Virus record (IMG/VR): IMGVR_UViG_3300018476_000038
Location: 1-25,513 of that record
Origin: a virus
DNA length: 25,513 nt
Strand: one strand, 5' to 3'
Part shown: piece by piece, positions 5,482 through 13,423 of the stretch
Position numbering within the stretch: the first letter of the stretch is position 1
Layout: each line of letters begins with the position of its first letter
Made by a program: the position numbers and the translations under genes
Notes under the pieces: generated by a model
Database searches by the model: none
What the model was told of the DNA's origin: nothing
The model's input: the letters and a program-made list of their open reading frames with translations, nothing else

Positions 5482-5747
5482 AGAACGCGGTTCTCAAGCG
5501 ACCCCTCAAGCGGATGAATGGCCTCACCGACACCACGCTGCACACTCGGGCTCGACTCTGCTCTACCTGCCGGCGCTACCTCAAGGCCGGGACCCCGGTG
5601 GTCGTCTTCACCGCTCCCGCCTCGCCCCACCTCTTCAGAAACGAGCCGGCTCCGGTCCGGCTGACGGAGCAGGGCGAGAAGGTGGCCAAGACCACGATCT
5701 TCTGCTCTGACGAGTGCGGCGAGATCTACCTCGGCCTGGACCAATAG
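5478..5747 (+). CDS. small putative zinc-finger protein (89 aa)
   Basis: The ATG at 5478 is chosen because it overlaps the RHH stop (ATGA) and follows AGGGAGG (5461-5467); an upstream in-frame ATG at 5406 would lie inside the RHH gene without an SD. The product has LCSTCRRYLKAG (residues about 31-42) and, near the end, FCSDECGEIYL, i.e. CxxC and CxxxC pairs about 40 residues apart, able to form a treble-clef or zinc-ribbon site. Such mini-proteins often bind nucleic acids. The N-terminus is basic. Function unknown; co-transcribed with the RHH gene. Confidence 0.7.
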   Translation: MKNAVLKRPLKRMNGLTDTTLHTRARLCSTCRRYLKAGTPVVVFTAPASPHLFRNEPAPVRLTEQGEKVAKTTIFCSDECGEIYLGLDQ

Positions 5748-5823
5748 GTTGATAGATCGAGTATTGTGGCGCGGGGCACCTCAGGGCGTAGGATGGGTAC
5801 GTCATCTCTCGGCTCGGGGCACT

Positions 5824-5848
5824 GGGCGACCTTTTCTGGTCGCCCTTT
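5824..5848 (+). terminator. intrinsic terminator before the packaging operon
   Basis: GGGCGACC (5824-5831) and GGTCGCCC (5838-5845) pair perfectly (8 bp) around a TTTTCT loop, followed by TTT. It lies 77 nt after the zinc-finger gene and just before the -10-like box of the terminase operon, so it separates the two units. The rest of the 141-nt gap holds only a possible TAGGAT box (5789-5794) and no ORF. Confidence 0.7.
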
Positions 5849-5860
5849 GCCGTTCTAGGG

Positions 5861-5866
5861 TACGCT
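5861..5866 (+). promoter_or_regulatory. candidate -10 box (TACGCT) for the packaging operon
   Basis: TACGCT follows the terminator by 12 nt; a start near 5873 would give a leader of about 16 nt containing the SD AGGAGG (5874-5879) of the gene at 5889. No -35 is recognised. Placement directly after a terminator makes a promoter plausible. Confidence 0.4.
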
Positions 5867-5888
5867 TCGAGCTAGGAGGCCAACCGAG

Positions 5889-6356
5889 ATGATGCAACTT
5901 TGTGGCGCAGCGAACCGATCGGGCAACCCTTGTGGCATGCCCGCCCTGGACAACGGAAGGTGCCGAATCCACGGTGGCCTCTCCACGGGGCCAGTCAATC
6001 CCGCCGTGAAGCAGGGCTTGTACCGCAAGCACCTCACCGGCGAGGAGCAGGAACTCTTCGACGCCCTCAAGTCGGACACCAAGTACGAGGACCTCACGAC
6101 TGAGGTCGCGATGATTCGGGTGATGATTCATCGCTGCTTCGGCCACGTGATGGCAGACGACTCTCAGAACTGGCGCGTTCCCATGCAGGTGATGCCCCAG
6201 TACATCGAGAAGCTGCTCAAGGCCCTCGACAAGGTCCAGCCGCACAAGAACAAGACCGCTCTCGAGGACTCGCTGGACGACGCGATCGCCCAGATGCTCT
6301 CCGAGGAGAAGGACGTTCAGCAGCTCGAGACAGATCGCGCTCGCGAAGAGCTGTGA
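5889..6356 (+). CDS. HGG-motif protein, candidate terminase small subunit
   Basis: ATG at 5889 with SD AGGAGG (5874-5879) 9 nt upstream. The 155-residue product begins with a cysteine/histidine module, LCGAANRSGNPCGMPALDNG followed by RCRIHGG and STGP. This pattern is widespread in small phage proteins encoded directly before the large terminase, and its CxnCxnCxxH set probably binds zinc. The remainder is helical. The position (GTGA overlap with the large terminase) suggests the DNA-recognition subunit of the packaging motor, though the motif alone does not prove it. Confidence 0.65.
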   Translation: MMQLCGAANRSGNPCGMPALDNGRCRIHGGLSTGPVNPAVKQGLYRKHLTGEEQELFDALKSDTKYEDLTTEVAMIRVMIHRCFGHVMADDSQNWRVPMQVMPQYIEKLLKALDKVQPHKNKTALEDSLDDAIAQMLSEEKDVQQLETDRAREEL

Positions 6357-7915
6357 TCACCTCCAGGCTGGTCAACACCCGGGACAAGAAGCTCCACGAC
6401 TGGTTCCGGCAACGTCTCCGTCTCGTCATACCGACCCACGCGGTGTGTGAGCACCACCACGCCCCGTGGGAGTTCTTTGCCGACGTCTTCTACGAGCGCT
6501 ACCCCCAGATCATCGGGATGGCTTGCCGGACCGGTGGGAAGTCGCTGGGGGTGGCCGGCCTCAACGTCGCGGAGATGGCCCTGAAGCCCCGGTGCGGGAT
6601 CGTCTCCCTGGCGGGGAACTTCGAGCAGGCCAAGAGGGGTTACGGCTACGTGGTGGAGATGTTCCGGGAGGACCCAGGGCTGCAGTCGAAGCTGTCCGGG
6701 CCGCCCTTGATCCGCCGTACCGACCTGAAGAACGGCTCCCACCTCGAGATCTTGACCGCCTCAGAGCGCTCGGTCCACTCCCCTCATGTGCCCAAGCTGA
6801 GGATCGACGAGGTGGACCTGGTTCAATCCGAGATCTACCAGGGCGCCCTCTCCATCCCCATCTCCCAGCATGGAGTGAAGTCGGGGATCGCGATGACCTC
6901 GACCCGGTTCAAGGCGTACGGGATGATGTTCACCCTGGTGGAGGAAGCCCCAGATCGGGGGATCGCGGTCCGCGCCTGGTGCATCCGGGAGATCCTCAAG
7001 CGGTGCCCCTACCGCTACGAGGTTTGCCCGATGAAGAAGTGCGAGGGCTTCTGCGACGGGAAGTGGTGCAAGAAGGCCCAGGGTTACTACGAGATCGATG
7101 ACGTCTACGCCAAGTTTTTGAGCATGGACGTCGAGACCTGGCAGACCCAGTGGATGGTCCAGAAGCCCTCCCGCTACGGCCTGGTCTACGACATGCTCGG
7201 CGAGCACCACATCGTGGATGACGACATGCTCCCGCCCCACCTCCGGCTAGATGACTTGAAGCTGCCAGGAGGGGACATCCGGTCAGATCCCCGGATCAGG
7301 CCAGCTTGGAACAACGACTTCGACTGGTACGGGGCGATCGACTGGGGCTACGAGGATCCGGCAGTGGCACTGCTGGTAGCCAAGACCAGGAACGACGACG
7401 TCTTCGTCTTGGATGAGCTCTACATGAAGCACCTCAGCCCGTCCGAGTGGGCAGACCGGGTAGCAAGGCGCTATCCCATGCTGGTGGCTCGACTCCATGA
7501 CGATGACTGGACCGAGCACGAGGTTGCCCCGGTCTACGCGGACCCCTCTGACCCGGCGCAGTCCAGGGAGTTCGGCTTCCGGAACATGCTCATGGTCTCG
7601 AGGCCCTACCAGATCCAAGAGGGCATCAGCATCGTTCGCCGCTTCTTGAAGCCCCCAGGAGACCAGAACCCCAAGCTGTTCATCCACCAGCGGTGCAAGG
7701 AACTGAGGCGGGAGATGAACCAGTATCATCTCAAGGAGGGGACTGACATTCCCGCGCCCGGGGATGACCACGGCCCGGACGCCCTGCGCTACCTCATGAA
7801 CGGGATCTTCATGCCGATCCCGACCAAGATCGAGACGATGATGACCTGGACGCCCGAGAAGTCCCACATCCAGCCAGATCTCGATTTCGACTTCCCTGGC
7901 TCATTCGACATCTAG
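6353..7915 (+). CDS. terL: terminase large subunit
   Basis: GTG start in a GTGA overlap with the upstream gene; 520 residues, normal for the family. The N-terminal ATPase has a Walker A-like CRTGGKS (58-64), a Walker B RIDEVD (150-155, Asp152/Glu153) and a coupling motif TSTR (182-185). A cysteine cluster (Cys218, 225, 230, 234, 239) sits between the ATPase and nuclease domains and may bind zinc. The RNase H-like nuclease shows GAIDWGYEDPAVALLVAK (Asp330), VYADPSDP and a C-terminal DDHGPDALRYL, the three acidic positions of the active site. The protein pumps DNA into the prohead and cuts the concatemer. Confidence 0.95.
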   Translation: MITSRLVNTRDKKLHDWFRQRLRLVIPTHAVCEHHHAPWEFFADVFYERYPQIIGMACRTGGKSLGVAGLNVAEMALKPRCGIVSLAGNFEQAKRGYGYVVEMFREDPGLQSKLSGPPLIRRTDLKNGSHLEILTASERSVHSPHVPKLRIDEVDLVQSEIYQGALSIPISQHGVKSGIAMTSTRFKAYGMMFTLVEEAPDRGIAVRAWCIREILKRCPYRYEVCPMKKCEGFCDGKWCKKAQGYYEIDDVYAKFLSMDVETWQTQWMVQKPSRYGLVYDMLGEHHIVDDDMLPPHLRLDDLKLPGGDIRSDPRIRPAWNNDFDWYGAIDWGYEDPAVALLVAKTRNDDVFVLDELYMKHLSPSEWADRVARRYPMLVARLHDDDWTEHEVAPVYADPSDPAQSREFGFRNMLMVSRPYQIQEGISIVRRFLKPPGDQNPKLFIHQRCKELRREMNQYHLKEGTDIPAPGDDHGPDALRYLMNGIFMPIPTKIETMMTWTPEKSHIQPDLDFDFPGSFDI

Positions 7916-7920
7916 CACTG

Positions 7921-7926
7921 TATGCT
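7921..7926 (+). promoter_or_regulatory. candidate -10 box (TATGCT), leaderless portal start
   Basis: TATGCT lies 6 nt before the GTG at 7933, between the terL stop and the portal start, and no SD is present. The expected start site coincides with the GTG. No -35 is recognised. Confidence 0.4.
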
Positions 7927-7932
7927 ACGGGG

Positions 7933-9621
7933 GTGGAGAGTCGAGACCTCGCCGTTCTCGAGCACGCTGCCGATGAGATGTTGGAGTCGGTGGACAGCGC
8001 TCTGGATAAGGCCAAGACTTGGGAAGAGTTTCAGCGGCTCGTGGAGTCGTCTTTGGGGACGATTGAGTCAACTTTGGAGCAATCCAGGTGGGTGAGCCTC
8101 ACTGATGACCCGGTAAGTAGCACTTCACCCGAGCTAGACTGGGCGGAGCGCTGCAAGCTCCTTCGGGCCGCTCGCCTGTACTACCTCAAGGATCCGCTCA
8201 TCCACCAGGCCGCGAGCCTGATCACGAACTACACGTTCGGGGATGGGCTCCGCTACTCCTGCAACAACGAGGAGTGGAAGCAAGAGCTGGATGACTGGTG
8301 GGGCGACGAGGACAACCTCATCGAGCTCACGAGCCAGCAGGCTCAGGAGTCTAAGAGCGTCGAGCTGATCATCGACGGCGAGATCTTCTTCATTCTGTTC
8401 AACGAGCCGGATGGCCGGGTGAAGGTGAGAACCCTTCCGCCCGAGGAGATCACCCAGATCATCTCCCACCCGGATGACTACCGAAGGCAGCTGTACTACG
8501 AGCGCAAGTACCGAGCTCAGCAGTACAACTTCGTCGAGGGCACCTTCATCACCGCCTCCGAGATGTCTCGGGTCTACTACGCGGACTGGCACAACTACTC
8601 GCCCGGGGAGTACGGGTTCGAGCAGAAGATGCCGGCCGTCCGGGACGGGGTCATCTACCACGTTGCCGTGAACCGGTTGGCCCGCCAGAAGCGGGGCAAC
8701 ACCGAGACCTACCCGGCGCTGGACTGGGCCAAGGCCCACCGGCAGATGCTCCAGGACTGGGTGACGATCGTCAAGGCGTACTCGACCCTGGCTTGGAAGG
8801 CGAAGATCAAGGGTGAGGATCAGCGGGACATTCAGCGGGTTAGAGACAAGCTGATGACCGTCCTCCCCGCCTTCGATCCCCAGTCTGGCCAGCTGAGGCA
8901 GCCGGCGGGCACCGCTGGCATCGCGTTTGACAACGACGCGGTCTCCCTCACCCCCATGAAGACGGCCGGCATGGCTACTGATCCCAGTGACTCCCGGCAG
9001 ATCCGGCTGATGGCCGGCGCGGGACTCGGGATCATGGAGCACTACTTCGGGGATGCGGGGAACGCCAACCTCGCCACCGCCCAGGCCATGGAACTGCCGA
9101 TGCTGAAGAAGTTCGCGGCCCGCCAGCGGTTCTGGGAGGACATCTACAAGAACATCATGCAGTACGTCATCATCTCTGGCATGGAAGCCGGGAGACTTCA
9201 GGGAACCATTGACCTCGGGCACAACGCCCGGGGTCTCGTCGTTTCCAAGCGGATCGTCAAGAAGAATGAGGACGACCAGGTAATCGTCCAGGCCCCGCCC
9301 ATCCTCACCCGGAACATGGCGGAGGTGGCCCAGGCCATGGTGCCGCTGGTGGAGAACAGCCTGCTCCTCCGGGAGGACGCGGCCCGGTACACCATGAAGG
9401 CCATGGACCTCGAGAACATCGAGGAGGAGCTGGTCAAGCTGGAGGCGCAGTGGGCCAAGGAGGACGCTGCTGCCGAGGAGATGGCCAAGCTGGCTCTCAC
9501 GGCGAACCAGCACCCGGACGGACCAGGGAACGTGAACAATCCCAGCGGCGAGAAGAAGCCTGCCGGGACCCCAACTTCAGGGGACGCACCATCTGCGGCT
9601 GGTAGCGGGGGCTCGAACTAG
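7933..9621 (+). CDS. portal protein
   Basis: GTG at 7933, no SD, probably leaderless. The 562-residue product directly follows terL and has portal features. A segment around residues 77-105 (RAARLYYLKDPLIHQAASLI, then the TFGDGLRY strand) is the typical wing start ("Y..npl...ai.....fv.G"). LPPEEITQI follows, then NRLARQKRGN, a long stem helix region, and a GIMEHYFGDAGNANLATAQAMELP segment of the kind seen in SPP1/Mu-type portals. The C-terminal 60 residues are Gly/Pro/Ser-rich and disordered. Twelve copies form the DNA entry ring at one capsid vertex. Confidence 0.88.
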   Translation: MESRDLAVLEHAADEMLESVDSALDKAKTWEEFQRLVESSLGTIESTLEQSRWVSLTDDPVSSTSPELDWAERCKLLRAARLYYLKDPLIHQAASLITNYTFGDGLRYSCNNEEWKQELDDWWGDEDNLIELTSQQAQESKSVELIIDGEIFFILFNEPDGRVKVRTLPPEEITQIISHPDDYRRQLYYERKYRAQQYNFVEGTFITASEMSRVYYADWHNYSPGEYGFEQKMPAVRDGVIYHVAVNRLARQKRGNTETYPALDWAKAHRQMLQDWVTIVKAYSTLAWKAKIKGEDQRDIQRVRDKLMTVLPAFDPQSGQLRQPAGTAGIAFDNDAVSLTPMKTAGMATDPSDSRQIRLMAGAGLGIMEHYFGDAGNANLATAQAMELPMLKKFAARQRFWEDIYKNIMQYVIISGMEAGRLQGTIDLGHNARGLVVSKRIVKKNEDDQVIVQAPPILTRNMAEVAQAMVPLVENSLLLREDAARYTMKAMDLENIEEELVKLEAQWAKEDAAAEEMAKLALTANQHPDGPGNVNNPSGEKKPAGTPTSGDAPSAAGSGGSN

Positions 9622-9622
9622 G

Positions 9623-9628
9623 TAGGAT
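9623..9628 (+). promoter_or_regulatory. candidate -10 box (TAGGAT) before the protease gene
   Basis: TAGGAT follows the portal stop by 1 nt and precedes the SD GGAGGG (9630-9635) of the gene at 9640. It resembles the other junction boxes but, unlike the leaderless ones, is combined with an SD, so it may be fortuitous. Confidence 0.25.
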
Positions 9629-9639
9629 CGGAGGGACGG

Positions 9640-11454
9640 ATGCCTCCTGTACTGGACATCGACCCGATGAAGCTGTTGGTTTCCCTGGCGGAAACCAAGG
9701 ACTGGCCCACCTTGGTGGGCGCCTTTCAACGTCTTCACGAGGTCAGCGAGCAGTATTTGAAGCAGCTCGAGGAGCAGGACCTCGCCGAGGACTGCATGAT
9801 GAACACGATGTGGGCGAGCAAGGAAGCCCGCAACGCAGTTCTCACGGTCATCGACAACGAGGTCGCCATGGGCGACCAGTCTGACCGGGTGGGCGAGCTC
9901 CAGTCGATCCTGGACGGGCTCAACAGCTACGTCCGGGACCAGCTCAAGATGGAGTACGAGGACGAGCAGGCCCACCAGTCGGCGATGCAGACCTACCAGG
10001 ACGAGGGCATGGCGACGGCTGACGAGGCCGGAGCGCTTCAGGAACTCCCCGAGGCAGCTCCGCTGAACGCGGCCATGAGGCGCCGGCACGCGACGGTGGT
10101 ACGCTCCAAGAAGGACGGGGGCAAGGAGTACAAGTTCCCGATCCCCGACAAGGCTCACGCCCGGGCAGCCCTCGCTCGGCTCGATCAATCCGATCTTACG
10201 CCGGCAGAGAAGGCAAAGGTCAAGGCAAGGGCCTACCGAGTCCTCGGCACGAGCCCCTCGAAGAAGGTTAAGGAGGCGGACCACGTGGAAGATCCCATTT
10301 CGGAGGCCGTTGATGCTACGATTGGTGGCATGGACGAACTCGAGCTCCTGACGCTGACCGAGGCCAAGCTGGATCTGGCCTCTGGTGAGCTGGTCGCCAC
10401 CTTCATCAAGCCTGGGCTGAACCGCTCGGGCGCTCGGTTCTACCCGAAGGAGACCATCAAGGAGGCCGTCGATCAGGGCATGTTCAATGGCCTGAAGATG
10501 TACCTCAACCACGCCTCTCCCCAGGAGCTCGCCCAGCGGCCCGAGCGGTCGCTCGTGGACTGGGTGTCTACCATCAAGGAGACGTGGGTCGATTCCGAGA
10601 CCGGCGCCGGCAAGGCCAAGATCAAGGTCGTGCAGGGCTGGTTCAAGAGCTTCCTCAAGGACCTCCAGGAGTCCGGGGCGCTCGAGGAGATCGGTCTTTC
10701 TATCTTCGCGCAGGGCAAGGTCAAGGCCGAGCGGCGCGAGGGGAAGATGACCAACGTGGTCGAGCAGTTCCGGCGCGCGATGAGCGTCGACTGGGTGACC
10801 GAGCCCGGTGCTGGCGGGCGGGTCGACGCCATCTGGGAGTCCTACCAGCCGCAGATGCAGAAGGAGCAGGAGCTGAACATGCTCAACTCGATGAAGGTCG
10901 ACGAGGCGCTGAAGGAGCTGCGCGAGTCTCGGCCCGACGTTCTCAAGGCGCTCGTGGACGAGATCCAGGAGAACCAGCAGACGGAGGAGCAGATCCGCGA
11001 GGCGCAGGCGCACACCAAGAGCCTCGAGGACAAGGTCCTCGAGCTCACCAGCAAGCTGGAGGAGAAGGACAAGGAGTCGGAGGCAGAGGTCGCCGCCCGG
11101 CTCAAGGCTGAGCAGACCGCGCTCGTCGCCGAGTCGCTGGCCAGCGCCCAGCTCCCCCAGCTCGCGAAGGATCGGATCCTTCGCAACCTGAGCGAGGTTG
11201 TCGTCAAGGAGGACGGCAAGACGCTCGACGACGCCAAGATCAAGGAGTCCATCGTCTCGGCCGTCAAGGCCGAGGAGGACTACATGGCCGAGATCCTCAA
11301 GGCGGCCAAGACTGGCGGCAAGGGCATCACCGGCCTCGGCGAGTCGGCCGGCGGTGACGAGGCCCTCCAGGAGAGCGGGCCGAAGTCGGTCCACGACAAG
11401 GTCAACGCCGACATCGCCAAGCGGTTCGGCCACGTCGAGACCCCCGCCTCCTAG
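9640..11454 (+). CDS. capsid maturation protease-scaffold fusion with DUF6582-like domain
   Basis: ATG at 9640 after SD GGAGGG; 604 residues. Residues 1-145 are helical and acidic. Residues about 145-207 contain a KFPIPDKAHARAALARL stretch and SDLTPAEKAKVKARA, typical of the small DUF6582-type domain found in several phage and bacterial proteins. Residues about 230-405 resemble a prohead protease of the herpesvirus-assemblin type, with candidate His291 (YLNHAS) and Ser354 (EEIGLSIFA). The C-terminal 200 residues are long coiled coils, as in a scaffold that directs capsid assembly and is then cleaved. The order portal-protease-capsid supports this. Confidence 0.8.
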   Translation: MPPVLDIDPMKLLVSLAETKDWPTLVGAFQRLHEVSEQYLKQLEEQDLAEDCMMNTMWASKEARNAVLTVIDNEVAMGDQSDRVGELQSILDGLNSYVRDQLKMEYEDEQAHQSAMQTYQDEGMATADEAGALQELPEAAPLNAAMRRRHATVVRSKKDGGKEYKFPIPDKAHARAALARLDQSDLTPAEKAKVKARAYRVLGTSPSKKVKEADHVEDPISEAVDATIGGMDELELLTLTEAKLDLASGELVATFIKPGLNRSGARFYPKETIKEAVDQGMFNGLKMYLNHASPQELAQRPERSLVDWVSTIKETWVDSETGAGKAKIKVVQGWFKSFLKDLQESGALEEIGLSIFAQGKVKAERREGKMTNVVEQFRRAMSVDWVTEPGAGGRVDAIWESYQPQMQKEQELNMLNSMKVDEALKELRESRPDVLKALVDEIQENQQTEEQIREAQAHTKSLEDKVLELTSKLEEKDKESEAEVAARLKAEQTALVAESLASAQLPQLAKDRILRNLSEVVVKEDGKTLDDAKIKESIVSAVKAEEDYMAEILKAAKTGGKGITGLGESAGGDEALQESGPKSVHDKVNADIAKRFGHVETPAS

Positions 11455-11494
11455 CCACTTCCCTACCCGACAGAGCTGACAGGAGAATCACACA

Positions 11495-11878
11495 ATGTCC
11501 GATGAGACCCAGCCGAGCTCGGCGGAGGAGGCTGCCGCTGAGGCACTCGCCAAGGCTGAGCAGCAGCAGCAGGAGGCCGCGACGGCCGCCGCTGAGAAGC
11601 AGGCGAAGGAGATCGCCAAGTCGGCAAAGGAGAACACCCCTGAGCCGGAGGCAGAGCCCGAGCCCGAGGAGGAGCCCGATCCCAAGGACACCTTCGTCGT
11701 CTACAAGCCGATCCGGAACCAGCCCTACCCGGGGCAGTACCTCACCGTCACCATCGTGGTCGACGACGTCGAGGACTCGCTCGTGCTCGAGGACGGCATC
11801 CCCACCCCCGTGACGAAGAAGGAGGCCAAGGCGGCCACCTCTCTCGTCAGCCCGAACTACACCATCCAGTCGGCCTAG
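11495..11878 (+). CDS. hypothetical structural-type protein (127 aa)
   Basis: ATG with SD AGGAGA (11481-11486). Residues 1-50 are an Ala/Gln/Glu/Lys-rich helix (LAKAEQQQQEAATAAAEKQA) and 50-65 an acidic Pro-Glu linker. Residues 65-127 look like a small beta domain (TFVVYKPIRNQPYPGQYLTV). Lying between the protease and the decoration protein, it may be a virion or assembly factor, but I recognise no family. Confidence 0.7.
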   Translation: MSDETQPSSAEEAAAEALAKAEQQQQEAATAAAEKQAKEIAKSAKENTPEPEAEPEPEEEPDPKDTFVVYKPIRNQPYPGQYLTVTIVVDDVEDSLVLEDGIPTPVTKKEAKAATSLVSPNYTIQSA

Positions 11879-11940
11879 TCACCACCATCCCGTAACTCCC
11901 GCCGGTCCTAGTTGCCGGCCAGGCAGTCAAGGAGCACTCC

Positions 11941-12303
11941 ATGCCCGTCAACTACAAGCACTACGGCGACCGTCTTCAGGTGACTGCAGCTGGTGCCCGC
12001 ACCTCCGGGAACATCACGGCCGACATTCTCGATGCCGGCGGTACTTGCGCGGCGGGTGTCTGTCAGGCATCCGCGGTCACCGGCGAGAAGTATTGGGTCG
12101 CCGTTCGCGGCGTCTTCAACCTCCCGGTCCCGGCTGCTACGGCTGCCGGTATCAAGCTGTACGTCCCGGGCGTCACGCCCACCGCGGGCAACGGGCTCGT
12201 CCTCACGGCCACCTCGACGTCGAACAGCCTGTTCTGCAAGACGCTGAAGGTCGCGGACGCGAGCAACAAGGCCGACTGCCTCCTGCTCGACATCACCTAC
12301 TAG
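11941..12303 (+). CDS. DUF2190-like capsid decoration/stabilisation protein
   Basis: ATG with SD AAGGAG (11929-11934). The 120-residue product is beta-rich and shows the DUF2190 plan: RLQVTAAGARTSGNITADIL at the N-terminus, then TGEKYWVAVRGVFNLPVPA and GIKLYVPGVTPTAGNG. Members encoded directly before the major capsid protein act as head decoration or stabilising proteins; older labels such as RecA-like are misleading. The single-copy context here, immediately upstream of the capsid gene, fits that role. Confidence 0.75.
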   Translation: MPVNYKHYGDRLQVTAAGARTSGNITADILDAGGTCAAGVCQASAVTGEKYWVAVRGVFNLPVPAATAAGIKLYVPGVTPTAGNGLVLTATSTSNSLFCKTLKVADASNKADCLLLDITY

Positions 12304-12304
12304 C

Positions 12305-12320
12305 CCTCGACGGAGGTCGA
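12305..12320 (+). promoter_or_regulatory. short hairpin upstream of the capsid SD
   Basis: CTCGAC (12306-12311) pairs with GTCGAG (12316-12321) around GGAG, ending where the strong SD GAGGAGGAG (12321-12329) of the capsid gene begins. Small hairpins at this position can stabilise mRNA or set translation level; no promoter or T tract is seen. Confidence 0.35.
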
Positions 12321-12337
12321 GAGGAGGAGTACAGCAC

Positions 12338-13348
12338 ATGCGTTTGATGGAGAGCCTCTACGAGATCGTCGAGGCCAAGAAGCAGGACATCGACAACGCG
12401 TTCCTGGCTGAGTCGGCCGGAGTCGATGACTTTGCAAACATCCTCGGCTCCCAGATGAACCGGACGCTGCTCAACGCGTACCGGGGCGTCAACCAGCCCT
12501 GGCGTCAGTACACCAAGCAGTCCGAGGTGAACGACTTCAGGACCAACGATCGCATCATGGGTTCCGAGGCCGAGGATCTGCTTCCTCTCGGTCCCGGCGG
12601 CGCGGGTCCGTACCAGGACTCCCGCCTGACCGAGCAGAAGTACAGCATCCGGGCCAGCACCAAGGGCCGGGCGTTCAGCATCACTCGGCACGCCCTCATC
12701 AACGACGACCTGAACTACCTCCGGGACCAGCCGGCTCGGTTCGGTCGTGCCGCTGCCAGGACCCTCACCAAGGAGGTCGTGAACACGGTCCTCGAGGGCA
12801 ACCTGCCGGCCTACGACGGCCAGGCCCTCTTCCACGTCAACCACGGCAACCTGCTCACCGGCGCGGCGCCGGCCTCGTCCCTCACGGCGGCGAACCTGAA
12901 CACCGCCCGGATCGCGATCCAGAAGTCGCGGTTCGAGGGCGAGTTCACGGGACTTCAGCCGAAGTACCTGATCGTTCCGCCCGAGCTCGAGGTCACGGCA
13001 CGAACGCTGTTGAACTCCGACTGGATCCCGGCTCCGGGTACCGGCATCGGTAACATCAACCCGTTCCAGAACAGCCTCGAGCTGATCGTGGACCAGTGGC
13101 TCACCTCGGCTACCGCCTGGTACGTCGCGGCCGACCCGGCCGAGGCGCCGGCGATCGACGTCGCGTTCCTGCCCGGCCGGCAGCAGCCCGACCTGCTGGT
13201 GCAGAAGCCCGAGTACCGCTTCGTCGTCGGCGGTGGCGAGGACGAGTACATGCACGGCGAGTTCGACGAGCTGCGCTACGCCGTCCGCTACGACTGGGGC
13301 ATCGCGGTCGCGATGTGGCAGGGCATCTTCAAGGGTGCGGGCGTCTAG
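12338..13348 (+). CDS. major capsid protein, Mu gpT-like
   Basis: ATG at 12338 with a strong SD (GAGGAGGAG, 12321-12329, 8 nt spacing), as expected for the most abundant virion protein. The 336 residues match the gpT-type HK97-fold capsid family. An N-terminal helical arm is followed by KYSIRASTKGRAFSITRHAL (the E-loop/P-domain region), RFGRAAARTLTKEVVNTVL (spine helix) and the hallmark YDGQALFHVNHGNL. Then come PPELEVTAR and a C-terminal DELRYAVRYDWGIAVAMWQG. No cleavable N-terminal delta domain is obvious, in line with a separate scaffold/protease. A terminator follows. Confidence 0.9.
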   Translation: MRLMESLYEIVEAKKQDIDNAFLAESAGVDDFANILGSQMNRTLLNAYRGVNQPWRQYTKQSEVNDFRTNDRIMGSEAEDLLPLGPGGAGPYQDSRLTEQKYSIRASTKGRAFSITRHALINDDLNYLRDQPARFGRAAARTLTKEVVNTVLEGNLPAYDGQALFHVNHGNLLTGAAPASSLTAANLNTARIAIQKSRFEGEFTGLQPKYLIVPPELEVTARTLLNSDWIPAPGTGIGNINPFQNSLELIVDQWLTSATAWYVAADPAEAPAIDVAFLPGRQQPDLLVQKPEYRFVVGGGEDEYMHGEFDELRYAVRYDWGIAVAMWQGIFKGAGV

Positions 13349-13371
13349 CTCAACTCCCATCGACGGATCAT

Positions 13372-13405
13372 GGGCCGCTCTGCCCCCGAGGCGGGGCGGC
13401 CCTTT
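13372..13405 (+). terminator. terminator after the capsid gene
   Basis: GGGCCGC (13372-13378) pairs with GCGGCCC (13396-13402), followed by TTT; the 17-nt loop can pair further, with GCCCC (13382-13386) and GGGGC (13393-13397) as a competing inner stem. It lies 24 nt after the capsid stop and separates high-level capsid expression from the fibre genes. Confidence 0.65.
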
Positions 13406-13423
13406 CCGTAGGAATGAGGAACT

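Noticed and set aside
5748-5823. Short non-coding RNA between the zinc-finger gene and the terminator (TAGGAT at 5789)
   Set aside because: The transcript would be only about 50 nt, with no -35 and no structure beyond the terminator; not enough to call.
9577-11433. 618-codon minus-strand open frame opposite the protease-scaffold gene
   Set aside because: Leu/Gly/Arg/Asp-heavy composition, no SD, fully antisense to a gene with clear domains; it is a by-product of GC-rich third positions. The same holds for the long minus frames at 1838-2797, 8134-9513, 12293-13498, 13598-15034, 15460-16902 and 22264-23412.
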